Of a stretch of DNA of 64,000 nt, positions 44,308 through 55,230 are shown in pieces. The stretch spans positions 682,001-746,000 of the forward strand of contig JAGTXZ010000003.1 of assembly GCA_018398575.1 (NCBI GenBank). The letters run 5' to 3'. This DNA comes from Ampelomyces quisqualis. Its lineage: Eukaryota; Ascomycota; Dothideomycetes; Pleosporales; Phaeosphaeriaceae. Under the pieces are notes generated by a model that ran no database searches, was not told the DNA's origin, and saw only the letters and a list, made by a program, of their open reading frames with translations. How positions within the stretch are numbered: the first letter of the stretch is position 1; every line of letters begins with the position of its first letter. The position numbers and the translations under genes are program-made.

Positions 44308-45314
44308 TTACTTCCACAACCCATAAGGCCCAGATGTGAACTTCCAGAGCTTCACTGTACCATCTTCACTACCAGTTGCGTAGAGCTTGCCGTCGGGCGA
44401 AAAGCTAGACGACCAGACTGGACCGTGGTGTCCCTTGTTCGTCTCCAGCTCGTCCTCCTTCTCAAAATCCCACAGCCTCACCCAGGTGTCGTTCTGATTG
44501 CCACTGCCAGTGACAAAGCGACGCTGTCCGTGGTGCAATGCGACACTGGCGACTTCGTATGGTGTTTTGATGCTCTTGATCAGCGATCCAGGAGACAGGC
44601 TGTTGAAGAAGTAGGCACTGTTCCCAGCGGCCACACTCAGCACGCCGTCCGAGGAGGTATTATCCAACTCGCACGAACCTACCACGCCTTCAACTGCATA
44701 CTCTCCCACCATCGCCTGTTGTCGCAAATCCCACCATCGCACTTTCTTGTCTTCCGCGGCCGTGATGATTATGTTAGAGTCAGACGTCCAGACAATGGAC
44801 TTGATGGTTCCCGTGTGCACGCCTGCACCAATTTCAAAGCTGGTTGCCGCGTCGCCTCTCGAGAGGTCGTATATGCGCAGCTTCTTCTCCATCCCACCTG
44901 TCGCAAGAATTTGGGGGCGTGGCTGGCCAGGGAACGCGACCGCTCGGACGATGTGGTTGTGCGAAAGAGTATGCAGAGCCTCGCCAGTGTGTGTATCCCA
45001 TACTTTCCTGCACGCTGTCAGTAGGTGGTACGTCTTCTAGACCGGATGGAGACGTACGCAGAGAAGTCGGCGGAAGCGGTGGCTGCCAAGGTAGCGTCTG
45101 AAGACAACCTCGCCTGCCACACCGCACCTTTGTGGCCCAGGAAGGTGCCAATCCAATCTCCTGTTACGCCATCGCGGAGCATAGGGTTTCCATCCTTGCA
45201 CGCTGATATAACGTAAAACTGGTCCTCGTTCACGATAGACGAGAAGTGAATATGCGGCACCGGTCGCGAATGTCCATGGCAAGTGAGGGGCACCACTTTG
45301 GTGGTATCAGGCAT
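44308..45314 (-). CDS. STRAP-like WD40 protein (serine/threonine kinase receptor-associated protein homolog)
   Basis: Two exons (45314-45058 and 45007-44308) around a 50-nt intron (45008-45057, GTACGT..GTGCAG) give 318 residues. A WD40 propeller fills the protein. Diagnostic blocks are VPLTCHGHSRPV, ISACKDGNPMLRDG.TGDWIGTFLGHKGAVWQA, ASADFSAKVWD, ATGGMEKKLRIYDL, YATGSEDGTVKLW and the terminal GPYGLWK, all as in animal STRAP/UNRIP. STRAP binds the SMN complex and signalling kinases in animals; in fungi its role is little known, probably RNP assembly or translation. No deviation from expected length. Confidence 0.92.
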
Positions 45315-46422
45315 AGTCTCGGCCTAACAATCGAAGCGCTCCAGCTGGTGTGTGCAGTGTGGGGCTGTAAGGCATTTATGGCTGGAAAGTCGCTAACCAG
45401 TGGTGTGATGGGTTTGAGTAGATGACAAAGCTGAGGAAGATCGTAAGGAGTCGTAACGTCGTGAAAGCAATTCGGTTTGGAGAGAGCGCGGGCGCCCGAG
45501 CCCCTCGACACGAACAGTTGAAACCATCGCCAACTGCACTAGCGCCGGCAGAACCTCGGCCTGGCTTAATAACGTTTACCCTTGGCTCGTGGGGGATTTC
45601 TTGTGCTAACAATTTCGTTCAGGAGCTGGGTATGCAACGCAACACATATTGAACACAGACATCCTCTTCACCACTATTGGCCTCACTCATTTTTCAAAGG
45701 GTACTTCATTTCATCTTCGCCTCACAAGCTGCAACTCCCATATCATTTCTCTTTGCTATTTCCCGCTGGCAGTGATATCTCTTCACTAGCTGGGCTGGAC
45801 ATGAAGGTTGACAGCTTGTATGTCACGTAGCAGAACCACATGACCACCGTTTATGTTACGCATTGCGCGACGCAAACGGTTTGAAATAAAAGAATCGTGC
45901 AAAAGAAAGGCTCACATGTACATCTAATGCTTATCCACCGCTATGCAATCGCTCCACGCACCCCCTCGCCCCCTTCAATGCAGCCATTTCACTCAAGCAC
46001 TTTGAGCCTGGCAAAGGCGAGGTGTAAATGTTTCAAATGTGTCCGATGTACCGCATATGCTTCTTCGATCATTCATGTGTCTCCTACTTACGTCCATCAC
46101 TCATCATAATCATGTTGGTCATGACGCGTGTAGTCTGTGTCGCTGACGTGCCGGATATCGGGCGCCGAGACTCGTAAGATGTAAAATCCACGTGCACAGC
46201 CGCACCCGTGATTGGCTTCTTCGGTGCAGATGGACATGTTTCCAATCTTACCTGCCCCCTGTGCTGACCTGAGGTTACTCTGGCCTTCGCCTATGCATAC
46301 GTGCATGCGCCCAGGTGGTCGTTCGGATCCTCGGCTCCTTGTAGACTTATGCGATGGCCCAGGATTTCCGTGTGAAAGTTCGATAAACAAGGTAAAAAAA
46401 CAAAACGCAAGTGTTCGTACTT
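45315..46422. other. Intergenic, no gene supported
   Basis: About 1.1 kb between the STRAP start and the DUF3112 stop. Only short unrelated frames. Confidence 0.5.
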
Positions 46423-47633
46423 TCAACCCACCGAAACCTCTCTCCGACTCGCAATCGAAAAGTTGGTCGTCGCCGTTGCCACCAATCTCAACTCCAGCAT
46501 GGAATTTTGTTGGGACGCTGTAACGGTTCCCATTTCTTGTGTGTCCACCGGCGTCAACGCCTGTAAGTCCATCGCGGCGACTTCTTCCTGATCAGTCTTG
46601 TTCGTCATGTAGCTTCCCGGTCCATGCGCGCCGTCGGGGATGTGGAAGCGCAGGTCCACACGCATCAGGCCGTAGAGGTAGAGTGTCAGGATGTCGACGC
46701 CGAAGTTAAACACGTAGAAGCATCCTTTCGAGAGGTAGAGGGGTAGTGGTTGAGAATGTGGGACGGGTGTTTTGAAGGTTGTGCCGCAGCGGTACCACGC
46801 GCCCAGTGCTATGAGAGATGTGCCTGCGACCAGGACACCGACTTTCATGCTCATTTTTCCTGCCCCGAATTTTTCGAGCCGGTTGCGTCGGGGAAGAGAG
46901 TGCGCAATTAGGATGACTACGAGTGGCATGGAACTGACTACGGCGAGGAACGTTTGGCCGTAGAGTTGGAGTGCGCGATCGATGTGTCTCGTCCTGATGC
47001 TGAGGGTGTAGAAGGCCTGAACTACGGCGACGATGACGGTGAGAAGTGTGAGAGCCACCAGGGCGTACAGCGTGTTGTACGCAATCTTACATCCGCGATG
47101 CCATCCGACTTTGGGGTGATACGCACGGAGAATTCGCTGTGCCCAGATTAAGTTGATCACAAACACAATGAGGACTCCCACTGCGACGAAAATGGCGGCT
47201 GCAATGCCGAGGCGGACGTCTGTTGGTGTTAAAACGCTCGCTATTCGCAGTATGCAAGTGACGATGCGGGACATTGAGAAACCTAGCACGGTCGTCAGTG
47301 TTGCGTGGCAAGCGTGCTTGTAGAGAGACACGGACCGAACAGTGCGGCACTGAATAGGAACTTGTGACCGCGTTTCTTGTTGGATTGGAAAATCGTCATG
47401 TGCCATGCTGCGCTGAGCATGAAGAGAACCATGAAGACGACGGTGATAGGGACGTCGACGCCTTTCTGTGGTGCTCCGCCGAGGGCCCATGTTGTTGGTG
47501 CAAATGGTCCGGATCCGCTTTGAGTGGTAATCTGTGGTTTGTTAGCTGAGTATTCTATCCTTCAAGGTGGAAGTCATACTGCCGGCTGGCCTCCGTCGTC
47601 AAACACGCCACCTCTATCATCCGAGTCCGACAT
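46423..47633 (-). CDS. DUF3112-family multi-pass membrane protein
   Basis: Three exons (47633-47580, 47531-47336, 47282-46423) with introns of 48 and 53 nt give 369 residues. The start MSDSDDRGGVFDDGG is followed by PITVVFMVLFMLSAAWHMTI, then SAALFGFSMSRIVTCILRIA across the second splice. About seven membrane helices follow, with the conserved loop AQRILRAYHPKVGWHR, the SLPRRNRLEKFGAGKM block and a final helix ending LMRVDLRFHIPDG. This family of seven-helix proteins is found widely in filamentous ascomycetes and has no established function. The C-terminal 65 residues are polar and cytosolic. Confidence 0.85.
47283..47335 (-). other. Intron 2 of the DUF3112 gene
   Basis: 53 nt, donor GTCCGT (weak), acceptor GTGCTAG. 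Splicing joins LF-G-FSMSR in frame. Confidence 0.75.
47532..47579 (-). other. Intron 1 of the DUF3112 gene
   Basis: 48 nt, donor GTATGA, branch-like AGCTAACA, acceptor CCACAG. Confidence 0.8.
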
Positions 47634-48239
47634 GCTCAAGGTACCAGTGAGTAGTTAATCGCCGACGAGAATGTTTACGCCGTGCTCGACTCCGGAAAGC
47701 GGGACATTAGAAGGTTTCCAGAAGTGTACCGTACCGGCGGTAGTGTCGATGATATAAGAGAGACTCCATGTTTTCGGGCAAGAAAACCCGCTCCAAGTGT
47801 GCTGCGGACGTTTGCGTATATGTGTACGCTGTGTCGGAGTCTCACAAAATAGTCTTAGTGAATGTGATCGGTGGTTCACTGTGCCCGAGCCCGTGGTAGG
47901 CTGACGACACAAGGGGATGCGGACATGTTCTTATATCCGACGCCGTCTCCGAGCAGTGAAACAATAAATGCTTCACTCACAATCTGCGTGGCGAATGGCA
48001 GGGATAGTGGGCCACAGGCTTCCAGAACATCTCGCTATACGGAGTACAATCGCTGTAGGTCGACGACCACGACAGATGATCTTGATTTTGGAGGGAACAG
48101 CCTTGTGCAGGCGTGTTCTAACTGGAGTAGAATTCTATAAGCTTTCAACGATTTCCTGCTACAACACAGTCAGGTCCTGCTTGGACGTGCAGCGCGCACT
48201 CATTTGCTTTGCAATTTAGACCACCGCGACGCTACATTC
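47634..48239. other. Intergenic, no gene supported
   Basis: Lies between the DUF3112 start and the PAQR pseudogene; no recognised feature. Confidence 0.45.
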
Positions 48240-49317
48240 TAGATGATCTGAAAGGCTGTGGGCTCGAATTCATGCAGCGCATATATCCGCGTCTCCGTGG
48301 ACATGGTCCAACGCACTCACAAGACCAAGCAGAAGGGCAGTGCCTGCGCAGATGACTTAAGAATGCAACATCGTACCTGTAGGGCAACCATCTCCCAGGA
48401 ATCTAGCACCATCAGCATCGGCACTAATATTGCTACACCTTGGAGACTACCGCTCACCCTCATCGCATAGACTAATCCATCCGCACCGTTGAAAAACAAT
48501 ACCACACCCAGCCAGTGCAGGCTCATTCGTCGTCTGTACGTCTCTCATTCAAATACCCCTACACCATGAACAACAGGCGCCACAAACGAAAGGCCTAGAC
48601 CCGCGTACATGATAGCGCGATGCAGCCGATGCGTGGGCGTCGGAAAGTCGGATGTAAAGTGGCGCAACTACACGCAGCTGCGAGTACCAAGACAAGGATG
48701 TAGTAAGTCCTCTGCAGTGGCAAGGTACAGTAAATGGCGTAGTACACGTCAGGAATGGTAGAACTCCGCATACGGTAAAGACTACAATGCCGAGCTGTCA
48801 TGATTAGCCGCATGCTTAATTTAGGTATACGGTAGCAGTACTTACAAAGTCTGATTGGTTATCAAGGACGTGGATGCTTTCGCTGTGATTGCTGAGAATA
48901 TGGAAGCTACGACCGCTGGTAGGGTACATGTAATCTACGTCGCTGATGGCGCGAAGCAAAGCGTCATCCCGAAGAAAAAGGTCGAAAAGACGACCACATC
49001 GGCTGTTGATGCGGTACTGTATCGCGGCTGTAGAATATATTGGCACTGGAATGGTCATGAGCGGGAGATATCAAAACTCCGGTACTGCGCTGTATAGTCT
49101 CAGTAAGGGTCTGTAGCAGACCACACTTGCAAGCCGCGTGCCTGTAGATTGAGGGTATATATTCGTTGTCCCTACTAACGTCAGCCTGAGTCCATACCAA
49201 GACGGTAAATACGCGCTGGTATCACGCAGCTATAGAGCTTGTGAGTACATGGTCGACATCGCATGCGAACACTCTACTTACGTATCCCATCCTAAGTCAG
49301 AGGCCATCTACGGGTCT
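48240..49317 (-). pseudogene. PAQR / hemolysin-III (Izh-type) membrane protein pseudogene
   Basis: The minus strand shows, in order but in changing frames, the landmarks of fungal PAQR proteins: SRDNEYI (N-terminal block), ADVVVFSTFFFGMTLCF (helix 2), SFHILSNHSESIHVLDNQ (the metal-site His region), an intact-looking intron (about 48,801-48,851, GTAAGT..GACAG), LGIVVFTV, STIPDVYYAIYC, LQRTYYILVLVLAAAC, then RRMSLHWLGVV and a decayed IPGRWLPYRYD. At least three frameshifts separate these pieces, and stops occur in between. PAQR proteins are seven-helix sensors or hydrolases linked to zinc and lipid homeostasis. The retained intron shows it is a decayed gene, not a processed copy. Confidence 0.8.
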
Positions 49318-49924
49318 TCTATGACCGCTGCTCGGGATTAGTCGTGCCGTGCTAGCTACAAGTCACGACCTGCAACATAATGTGCCTCAACTGTTTGCTC
49401 GGCAAGCTTCGACTTCGATCTTGACCGGAGTTTCATAGCGGAAGGACTAACGAGTAATTGCACGTTTATCTGCTCCAGCCCTTCTTTTCATATGCCAACC
49501 TTGAGTCCCTGGCAAGTCAATCGGTCTTGGAAATGCACGCAGTTATCAAGAACATCCTACTCGACGTGATCGAGTGCCCAGTTCTTGAATATGCTCTCCA
49601 TGAAATCCAGACCTACCCGCGACAAGAATTTACACATGTAACGCCACAGTGGAGGCATATCTATTCTCCCCATATGCACAGCACCCTCGTGCCGAAACTG
49701 GATCGTTCAAAAGCCGAACTGTATGACTTTCTCGACCGCGAACACGAAACAGATTGAAAAGTAAGGGGTGGAGCACGTTTGCTGGTTGTCGGGTAATATG
49801 AACACAGATGCTCCAAGTATTCCGCAAACTAGCCGTAACTCCAGATCGTGACCGTGCGCGTGGACGGCCGACAGTCCATGGATTCGCCCATCCAAACCAT
49901 GATCCTACCTCATCGTCTCCCCTA
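49318..49924. other. Intergenic, no gene supported
   Basis: Lies between the PAQR pseudogene and the clathrin light chain stop; no recognised element. Confidence 0.45.
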
Positions 49925-50847
49925 TTAGTACCCAGTAGCACCAGGTGCCTTGTCGTCCTTCTTCAAGCTGAGCAACAGCTCTCGGAAGCGCGCCTTCTCA
50001 CTCCCTGAAGCACCGCCCTTGGTGCCCTTGCCGCTCAAGTCGACCAGTTTGGCGATGCGCTCCCAGCTGGTTCCGCCGGCAGTTGTGTCGTCACGGTTAG
50101 CGAGGAACTCCTCGGCTTCTTTTCGCGTCTTGGCAAGCTCCTTCTCCTTCTTGTTGTTGTAGTTGTCGTAAAAGTCGTCAATGTTCTGCTGGGCTTCCTT
50201 GATCGTCCTCTGCTTGCGCTCGTGGGAGACGTCGTCGCGGTGCTGGATCTGGAGGTCGCGACGCTCGCGCCATTCCCGGATGACGTCGGGCTCGGGGGAG
50301 TCTGACCGCTGGGGAGTGAAGGAAGGTGCGGGCTGGCCTGGCAAGAATGGAAGTGACGATCCGGTGATGGTGCCGCCGGGTGCCATGTGCTGTGTTTGTT
50401 AGTCTGTGTTACCAAGTGCCTGGATATATAGGGCAAGAGGGTGCTCTTGATCTGGCAAGCGCGGTGAGTGGGGAGGGCTTCAAGTGCTTGCCTCGTTTGT
50501 AGTATCAATTGCGGGGAAGGAGCTCTCGAAGCCGTCCATCTCTTGGCCGCCCACGTTGGCCGGGTGGTAGTCTCCGCCTAGCAAGTCGTCGTCTCCATCC
50601 TCGACTGTTGCCAGCTTGTCGTTCTCCGAGGTGAACAGGTCCGCATCATCGCCGAGTAGCGCGCGCTCGCGCGAGAGAAAGTCGTCCGTGTCATTTGAGT
50701 CGCCAACAAGGTCGAAGCTGTTTGTCTCTCCACGCGCTTCCGTGTGGCCTTGGTCTGTGTTCAGCATGCGCTGCGGCGCTCGTTCGGGGGTCCAACAAGT
50801 GTCTCACCAGCATCAATCTCGTCTAACGAAGGGAACCGGTCTGCCAT
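49925..50847 (-). CDS. CLC1: Clathrin light chain
   Basis: Three exons (50847-50808, 50748-50492, 50389-49925) give 253 residues. Exon 1 encodes MADRFPSLDEIDAG. Exon 2 holds the acidic family block (DDFLSRERALLGDDADLF..FESSFPAIDTTNE). Exon 3 continues with APGGTITGSSLPF, the heavy-chain-binding coiled coil (DVIREWRERRDLQIQHRD..IDDFYDNYNNKKEKE), then the Trp-containing C-terminal segment (TSWERIAKLVDLSGKGTKGG). Light chains bind the clathrin hub and regulate coat assembly at the Golgi and plasma membrane. Intron 2 uses a GC-AG splice pair. It is head-to-head with the Rtt103-like gene, 359 bp apart. Confidence 0.93.
50390..50491 (-). other. GC-AG intron of clathrin light chain
   Basis: 102 nt, donor GAG|GCAAGC, acceptor CACAG. 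Splicing joins TTNE to HMAPGGTITG, matching the family. No GT donor near the site keeps the frame. Confidence 0.8.
50749..50807 (-). other. Intron 1 of clathrin light chain
   Basis: 59 nt, donor GTGAGA, branch-like GCTGAAC, acceptor ACCAAG. Confidence 0.8.
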
Positions 50848-51206
50848 CGTTACGCGTGGTGTGTGTAGGCGTGAAGGAGGGTGGAGAGGTGGGAAGGACG
50901 GCAATTGATTGTTGTCAAGCCGCGGGTTGCTGCGTCGACAGCTGCGGCGACAAGGAGATGCCAAGACTTCGGATCGGAGCCATGTTTCGCCGGGAGCTCT
51001 TACTTAGCGCCCAACTTCGCGTACTTGCTAGTCTGCCTCTCTTAGTCCATCGTCAAAACACCACGCGCTGCAGACACACTTGAACGGGAACACTGTACTT
51101 AGATATCTGTCGCTGCTCTCTCCTCTTTGAGCTGAAGGGACTTGCACTGCTCGCGTGACACTCTACCTTCAGTGGCTGGCACCCTTCGTGATTCTTACAA
51201 CACAGC
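50848..51206. promoter_or_regulatory. Bidirectional promoter region, clathrin light chain / Rtt103-like
   Basis: 359 bp between divergent start codons. No specific sites recognised. Confidence 0.4.
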
Positions 51207-52772
51207 ATGGCTTTCACCGAGGACAGCCTGCGGGCGAAGCTCTCCTCGTTGAACGAGACGCAAGAAGCAATCACCACTGTTGGCCAATGGATTCTCTTCC
51301 ACAGGTAAGGCAATCTGATTGTCCCCACGTCTCCACGGGGCGCAAACGTCAAGTTATGCCGGTGTCTGGAGCTGAGCATCGCATCCTCCCACGCGACCTG
51401 AGGCCCTCAACTGACATTCTACTTGTATAGACGACACGCCGAGCGCATCGCGCAAGTATGGATCCAACGCATGCGCGAATCGTCTACGGTCAAGAAGCTG
51501 GTCCTGATCTACCTTGCCAATGGTAGGTGACCTAATCTCTTCACTCACGGTCTGAATCTCACACGTGCTATCAGAAATCACTCAGACGTCGAAGATGCGC
51601 AAGAAAGAAGAGTTCCTGCGAGCTTTCGAACCCATCCTGGCCGAGGCTACATACGTAGCCTACAAAGGCTCACCTGCTGATACGCAGCTGAAGATCCGCA
51701 GGGTGGTTGAAGTCTGGCGACAAAGACAGATTTTCAACCCAGCAATCCAGCAGGACGTCGAGAAGAAGATCAGTGGTACGCATGCCAGCTGCATCAGTGA
51801 AAAGAGCCAGAGCTAATGTCAACAGAGGTCGACAACTCAAGGGCGCCGCGCAAACAAGCCCTCGGTGGCTCGCTGTTCTCCTCGTCCGCGGTACCCCCTG
51901 AGCTCATGTCTGTCGCACCCCTCGCGACCTCTCTGCAGAAGGCAGAGCTGAACACTAAACCGGCTGTCGCAGCTGCAAACCAGGACTACGAGAAGCACAC
52001 CGCACCGGGCATCCAGATGCCATCTCCTCCTATGCACGCTGCTGGCCTCGCTGCACTTGTTAAGAGGCTTGCTGTAGCCGAAGGTGCGGTCGCAGAGAGC
52101 ATTAAGGCTCGGCAAGCGCTTGTGGCAGGACTGGAGAAGTTGTTGGAGATCAATAAGACAAAACTCGCACACGAGAAAGCACAAGCTGTGGACCTGAGGA
52201 CGCGCAAGGATGCCATCGAAAGCCGCAAGCGCAAGGTCGAAGAAGCGATTCTGAAGGGTCTATCCGCCGCCGAAACGAACGAGATTTCTGCCGCCGCACC
52301 TCTACCAGTCGCGACAACATCACCTGCCGCGACGACATCACCCGTCGCGCAAGAGCGCCCGCAAATGGAGGAGCTGACTCCACCGCCAATGGAATCTTTC
52401 ACTCCCGTTGGCTCTCCGCAGCAAGCTCCCGCGCAAGTCGCCGAACCCGTCCCGGATACTGGCGATGACATCATGCCCGAGCCAGTCGCGAATCCCGTCG
52501 AGCCCCAGACCGCGCCCGCACCAGAAGGCCACTCTACCGAGCCGTCATACGCGACTGCTATTGGTGAAGTGAATCACCAGGGGCCAATGGATTTGCTCAA
52601 GAGCCTGCAACACCCGCGCATTGACCAGGGAGGAGAGTATGGACAGGAGGCGTATCAGCAGGCGTATAAGAAGAGGAAGATGAGCAGGAGTGAGGCCGAG
52701 GACGAATTTGCGGCGTTTGCGGGCGATGGAGATATGGAGGGTATTGACGATAATTTGAGTGCGTTGATCTAG
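51207..52772 (+). CDS. Rtt103-like CID-domain protein (RNA polymerase II CTD-binding)
   Basis: Four exons (51207-51304, 51431-51522, 51575-51775, 51826-52772) with introns of 126, 52 and 50 nt give 445 residues. Residues 1-130 form a CTD-interacting domain: MAFTEDSLRAKLSSLNETQEAI, then RIAQVWIQRM, KKLVLIYLANEITQTSKMRKKEEF and IRRVVEVWRQRQIF, matching Rtt103. A coiled coil follows (about 200-270), then a Pro/Ala-rich linker and a KKRKMSRSEAEDEF end with an acidic tail. Rtt103 binds Ser2-phosphorylated CTD and helps transcription termination with the Rat1 exonuclease. It is tail-to-tail with CDC37, with 156 bp between stops. Confidence 0.9.
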
Positions 52773-52928
52773 GCCATGATGAAACGTCTGGGAGCTTGGA
52801 AATGGGCAACGAACGGCGGAATGGTGCAAGGCAAAAGCACGGCAGTATTCTTCATAACCACGTTTACTCATATCGTAATCATTTGTACAAATACAAGACT
52901 GTCATCATAGATACTCTCTATCCCATAG

Positions 52929-54503
52929 CTACTCGGGCACCTCGTCCAACCTCTCGCCCTCTTTCTGCCCAGGAAACCTCCTCGTCTTCTCAATTTCCTC
53001 CATGGCCCTCTTGCCCTCCTCAGTCGTCGCATCAATCACGCCCTGTTCCAAACTCAACATACCGCCCTGTCCCAACTTGTCCACAATCTCCTCGGCCTCC
53101 TCGACGCTCATTTTCGCAAGCACCTTGTTGACTTGGTCCAATTTGCCCGTTTCGAGCGCACGCTGCAGACCAGGAGGGAAGTCGATGAAAATGCGCCTCG
53201 CCTGGCTTTCCGCCTCGCGCTCCGCGGGATCGGTGGACGTAGGAGTAGCGGGCGGGACGGTGATGGTGATTGTCGTTCCCGGGTCTACGGCGTGGAGTTG
53301 GATTTGTTCGACAGCCTCGGTCGCGGCAGGGTTCTCTGCGCGTTCTTTGAGGATTTCGGCGGCGCGCGTCTTGATCCTGCGGTAGGTGGTGTCGACGTCG
53401 TCGGTGAACATTTTGGCTGCTTGGTGGTCTTTGGACTGGATGCGTTTGAAGAATACCTCGACGCCTTGGCGGCCGCCGAGTTGTCGGCAGTATTGGAGCA
53501 GGAGGGCGGCATGCACGCATTGGTGAGCGTGTTTGGGCTTGCCGTCGAGTTCCGAGTTGAAGGCTTCGACGAGGAGGCCGTCTGTTTCCGACTCCTTCAT
53601 GACCGAGGGGTTCTTCATGAGGAATTGCAGCGAGGCGTAGTAGTCGCCGGGTTTGATTTTTGCAAAGGATTGGGCGAGCGGGGAGGCGCTAATGTCATCG
53701 TCGTTGTCCTCGACGTCGCCGGAGACGGCGGTGCCTTCTTCATCGACGTCGGCATCGGCGCCAGAGGATTGGCCTGTGTCGGTGCGGGTCGCAGAGGGGC
53801 GCGACGTGGTGTTGAGGAGTTGGACCGACTCGGCGGTCTTCTTGGGTGCGGATGAGGAGGGGTTGGTGGCAGCCTGGTCTTCGCCTCTTCGGACGTTGGA
53901 GTAGCTGAAGCCGTCTTGGTAGTCGTCGCTCGTGATGTGCTTCTTCTCTTCCCTGTCGAGCTCGGCAAGCTTCTCGTGCAGCTGCCTCTGCAGGTCTTGG
54001 ATGCGCGCCTTCTCCTTCTCCAGCCCTTGGATAAACAGGTTGAAGCGCGGCTCCTCGCTCTTGCTCTCGTCAATTTCCTTCTTCACGCCGTCGACCAGGC
54101 CAGCCATCATCTGCGGGTACGTCGGCTTGTCCTTGATGTGCTCGTGTACGCCTTCCGGTGCTGGCGGCGGCCGGTCGCTGCCTCCGTCTTTGTCGACCTT
54201 CATGTCCATCATGCTCTCCATCATGGCCTGGAAGACGAGCTGGTCGTCATTGGCGCCATTTCCCTCTGCCTGCTTGTCCTTGTGGGACTTGAGGGCGGTG
54301 AGGAGGCGGTCGACGCGCTCGGTGAGGCCGTCGTTGATGATGCGCTCGTACTTGAGCGTCTTGACCTGGTGCCGTCGGTGGTCGCGCTCCTGGTGGATTT
54401 GCGCCTGTTTAGCGCGGATGAAGGACTTCTTGTCGACATTGGGGTGCACTTCGATGTCGCTGTCGTCCGAGAGCTCGAGGGCATCCTTGATCACGTCAGC
54501 CAT
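52929..54503 (-). CDS. CDC37: Hsp90 co-chaperone Cdc37
   Basis: A single-exon, 524-residue protein starting MADVIKDALELSDDSDIEVHPNVDKKSF. The Ser in DDSDIEVHPNVD matches the CK2-phosphorylated Ser that Cdc37 needs for kinase clients. The N-terminal kinase-binding part is helical (QAQIHQERDHRRHQ..). The central Hsp90-binding domain contains SLQFLMKNPSVMKESETDGLLVEAF and KHAHQCVHAALLLQYCRQLG. The C-terminal domain has RIFIDFPPGLQRALETGKLDQVNKVLAKM. It loads protein kinases onto Hsp90 in the cytosol. Codons upstream of 54503 are unlikely to be used. Confidence 0.95.
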   Translation of the reverse strand: MADVIKDALELSDDSDIEVHPNVDKKSFIRAKQAQIHQERDHRRHQVKTLKYERIINDGLTERVDRLLTALKSHKDKQAEGNGANDDQLVFQAMMESMMDMKVDKDGGSDRPPPAPEGVHEHIKDKPTYPQMMAGLVDGVKKEIDESKSEEPRFNLFIQGLEKEKARIQDLQRQLHEKLAELDREEKKHITSDDYQDGFSYSNVRRGEDQAATNPSSSAPKKTAESVQLLNTTSRPSATRTDTGQSSGADADVDEEGTAVSGDVEDNDDDISASPLAQSFAKIKPGDYYASLQFLMKNPSVMKESETDGLLVEAFNSELDGKPKHAHQCVHAALLLQYCRQLGGRQGVEVFFKRIQSKDHQAAKMFTDDVDTTYRRIKTRAAEILKERAENPAATEAVEQIQLHAVDPGTTITITVPPATPTSTDPAEREAESQARRIFIDFPPGLQRALETGKLDQVNKVLAKMSVEEAEEIVDKLGQGGMLSLEQGVIDATTEEGKRAMEEIEKTRRFPGQKEGERLDEVPE

Positions 54504-54734
54504 GCGTGCAGCACGTGACCGTCCAGTACATTGCACACCCATTTGCTATAGTTGATGACCATCTTTGCTGCAGTCTCGTATTTTTGTATTTTTGCTGCGT
54601 GTTGCTCGAGGCTGAGCTTTGTCGTGGTGCAGTGCCGCGGGGTAGTCGTAGTGGGCATGTTTGAGTTGGCCGCCGTCCAAGCTCCATCACCTCCACTCCA
54701 GAACCTTCGAGTGATGCCTGTCGCCTTCTTTCAC

Positions 54735-55230
54735 TTTCACTTCACCACACCTTCGGATGGACACATTCTGATCTTCCACTGCCACTACGTCGACCACCGC
54801 AAGCAATCTTCCGGCACAAGGGACAATCCCTCAGTATCATACTTTGTTAGAACACGTGACTCTGGCCAAACACAGCGATCAATGCTACTCCTGCAACCAA
54901 TGTGGCAGCCGCATCCTACATGCTCATATTGTCGAACATGACAGCCCGAGTTTTGTTGCTGTTGAAGGATTACAGGTTACGCATTTCAAGATCTTGACCC
55001 CTGGAAGGACTCGACGGAGCAACGGCACGCGTATGTTTTGCAAAAGTGCCGTCGTCCCGATTTTGATACTGTCAAGAGATGGAAAGCTGACTTTGACTTT
55101 GGCGAGAAGAAGTATCGAACAATGCAACTGCGTCCTCTCACTTGTGGGCGTGCCCGACTTCTACTGTGGCAAAGCGTTCAGCGGCCCGAACCCCAGGTTT
55201 GACTACAGCTCACGCAATATAAGATAGCGA
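54735..55230 (+). pseudogene. GFA-domain (glutathione-dependent formaldehyde-activating-like) pseudogene
   Basis: One frame gives FTTPSDGHILIFHCHYVDHRKQSSG, where the family has a C-H-C-x2-C zinc motif before R-K-Q: two of the cysteines are replaced (Tyr and His). A frameshift and apparent deletion then lead to another frame with HSDQCYSCNQCGSRILHAHIV, the second zinc-binding C-x2-C block, and later MFCKSAVVPI. GFA proteins are small Zn enzymes of unclear substrate. Loss of zinc ligands plus frame change argue that it is dead. It follows CDC37 divergently. Confidence 0.7.

Noticed and set aside
44158..45024. 288-codon plus-strand frame
   Set aside because: It is antisense to the STRAP WD40 gene.
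53133..53855. 240-codon plus-strand frame
   Set aside because: It is a shadow of CDC37.
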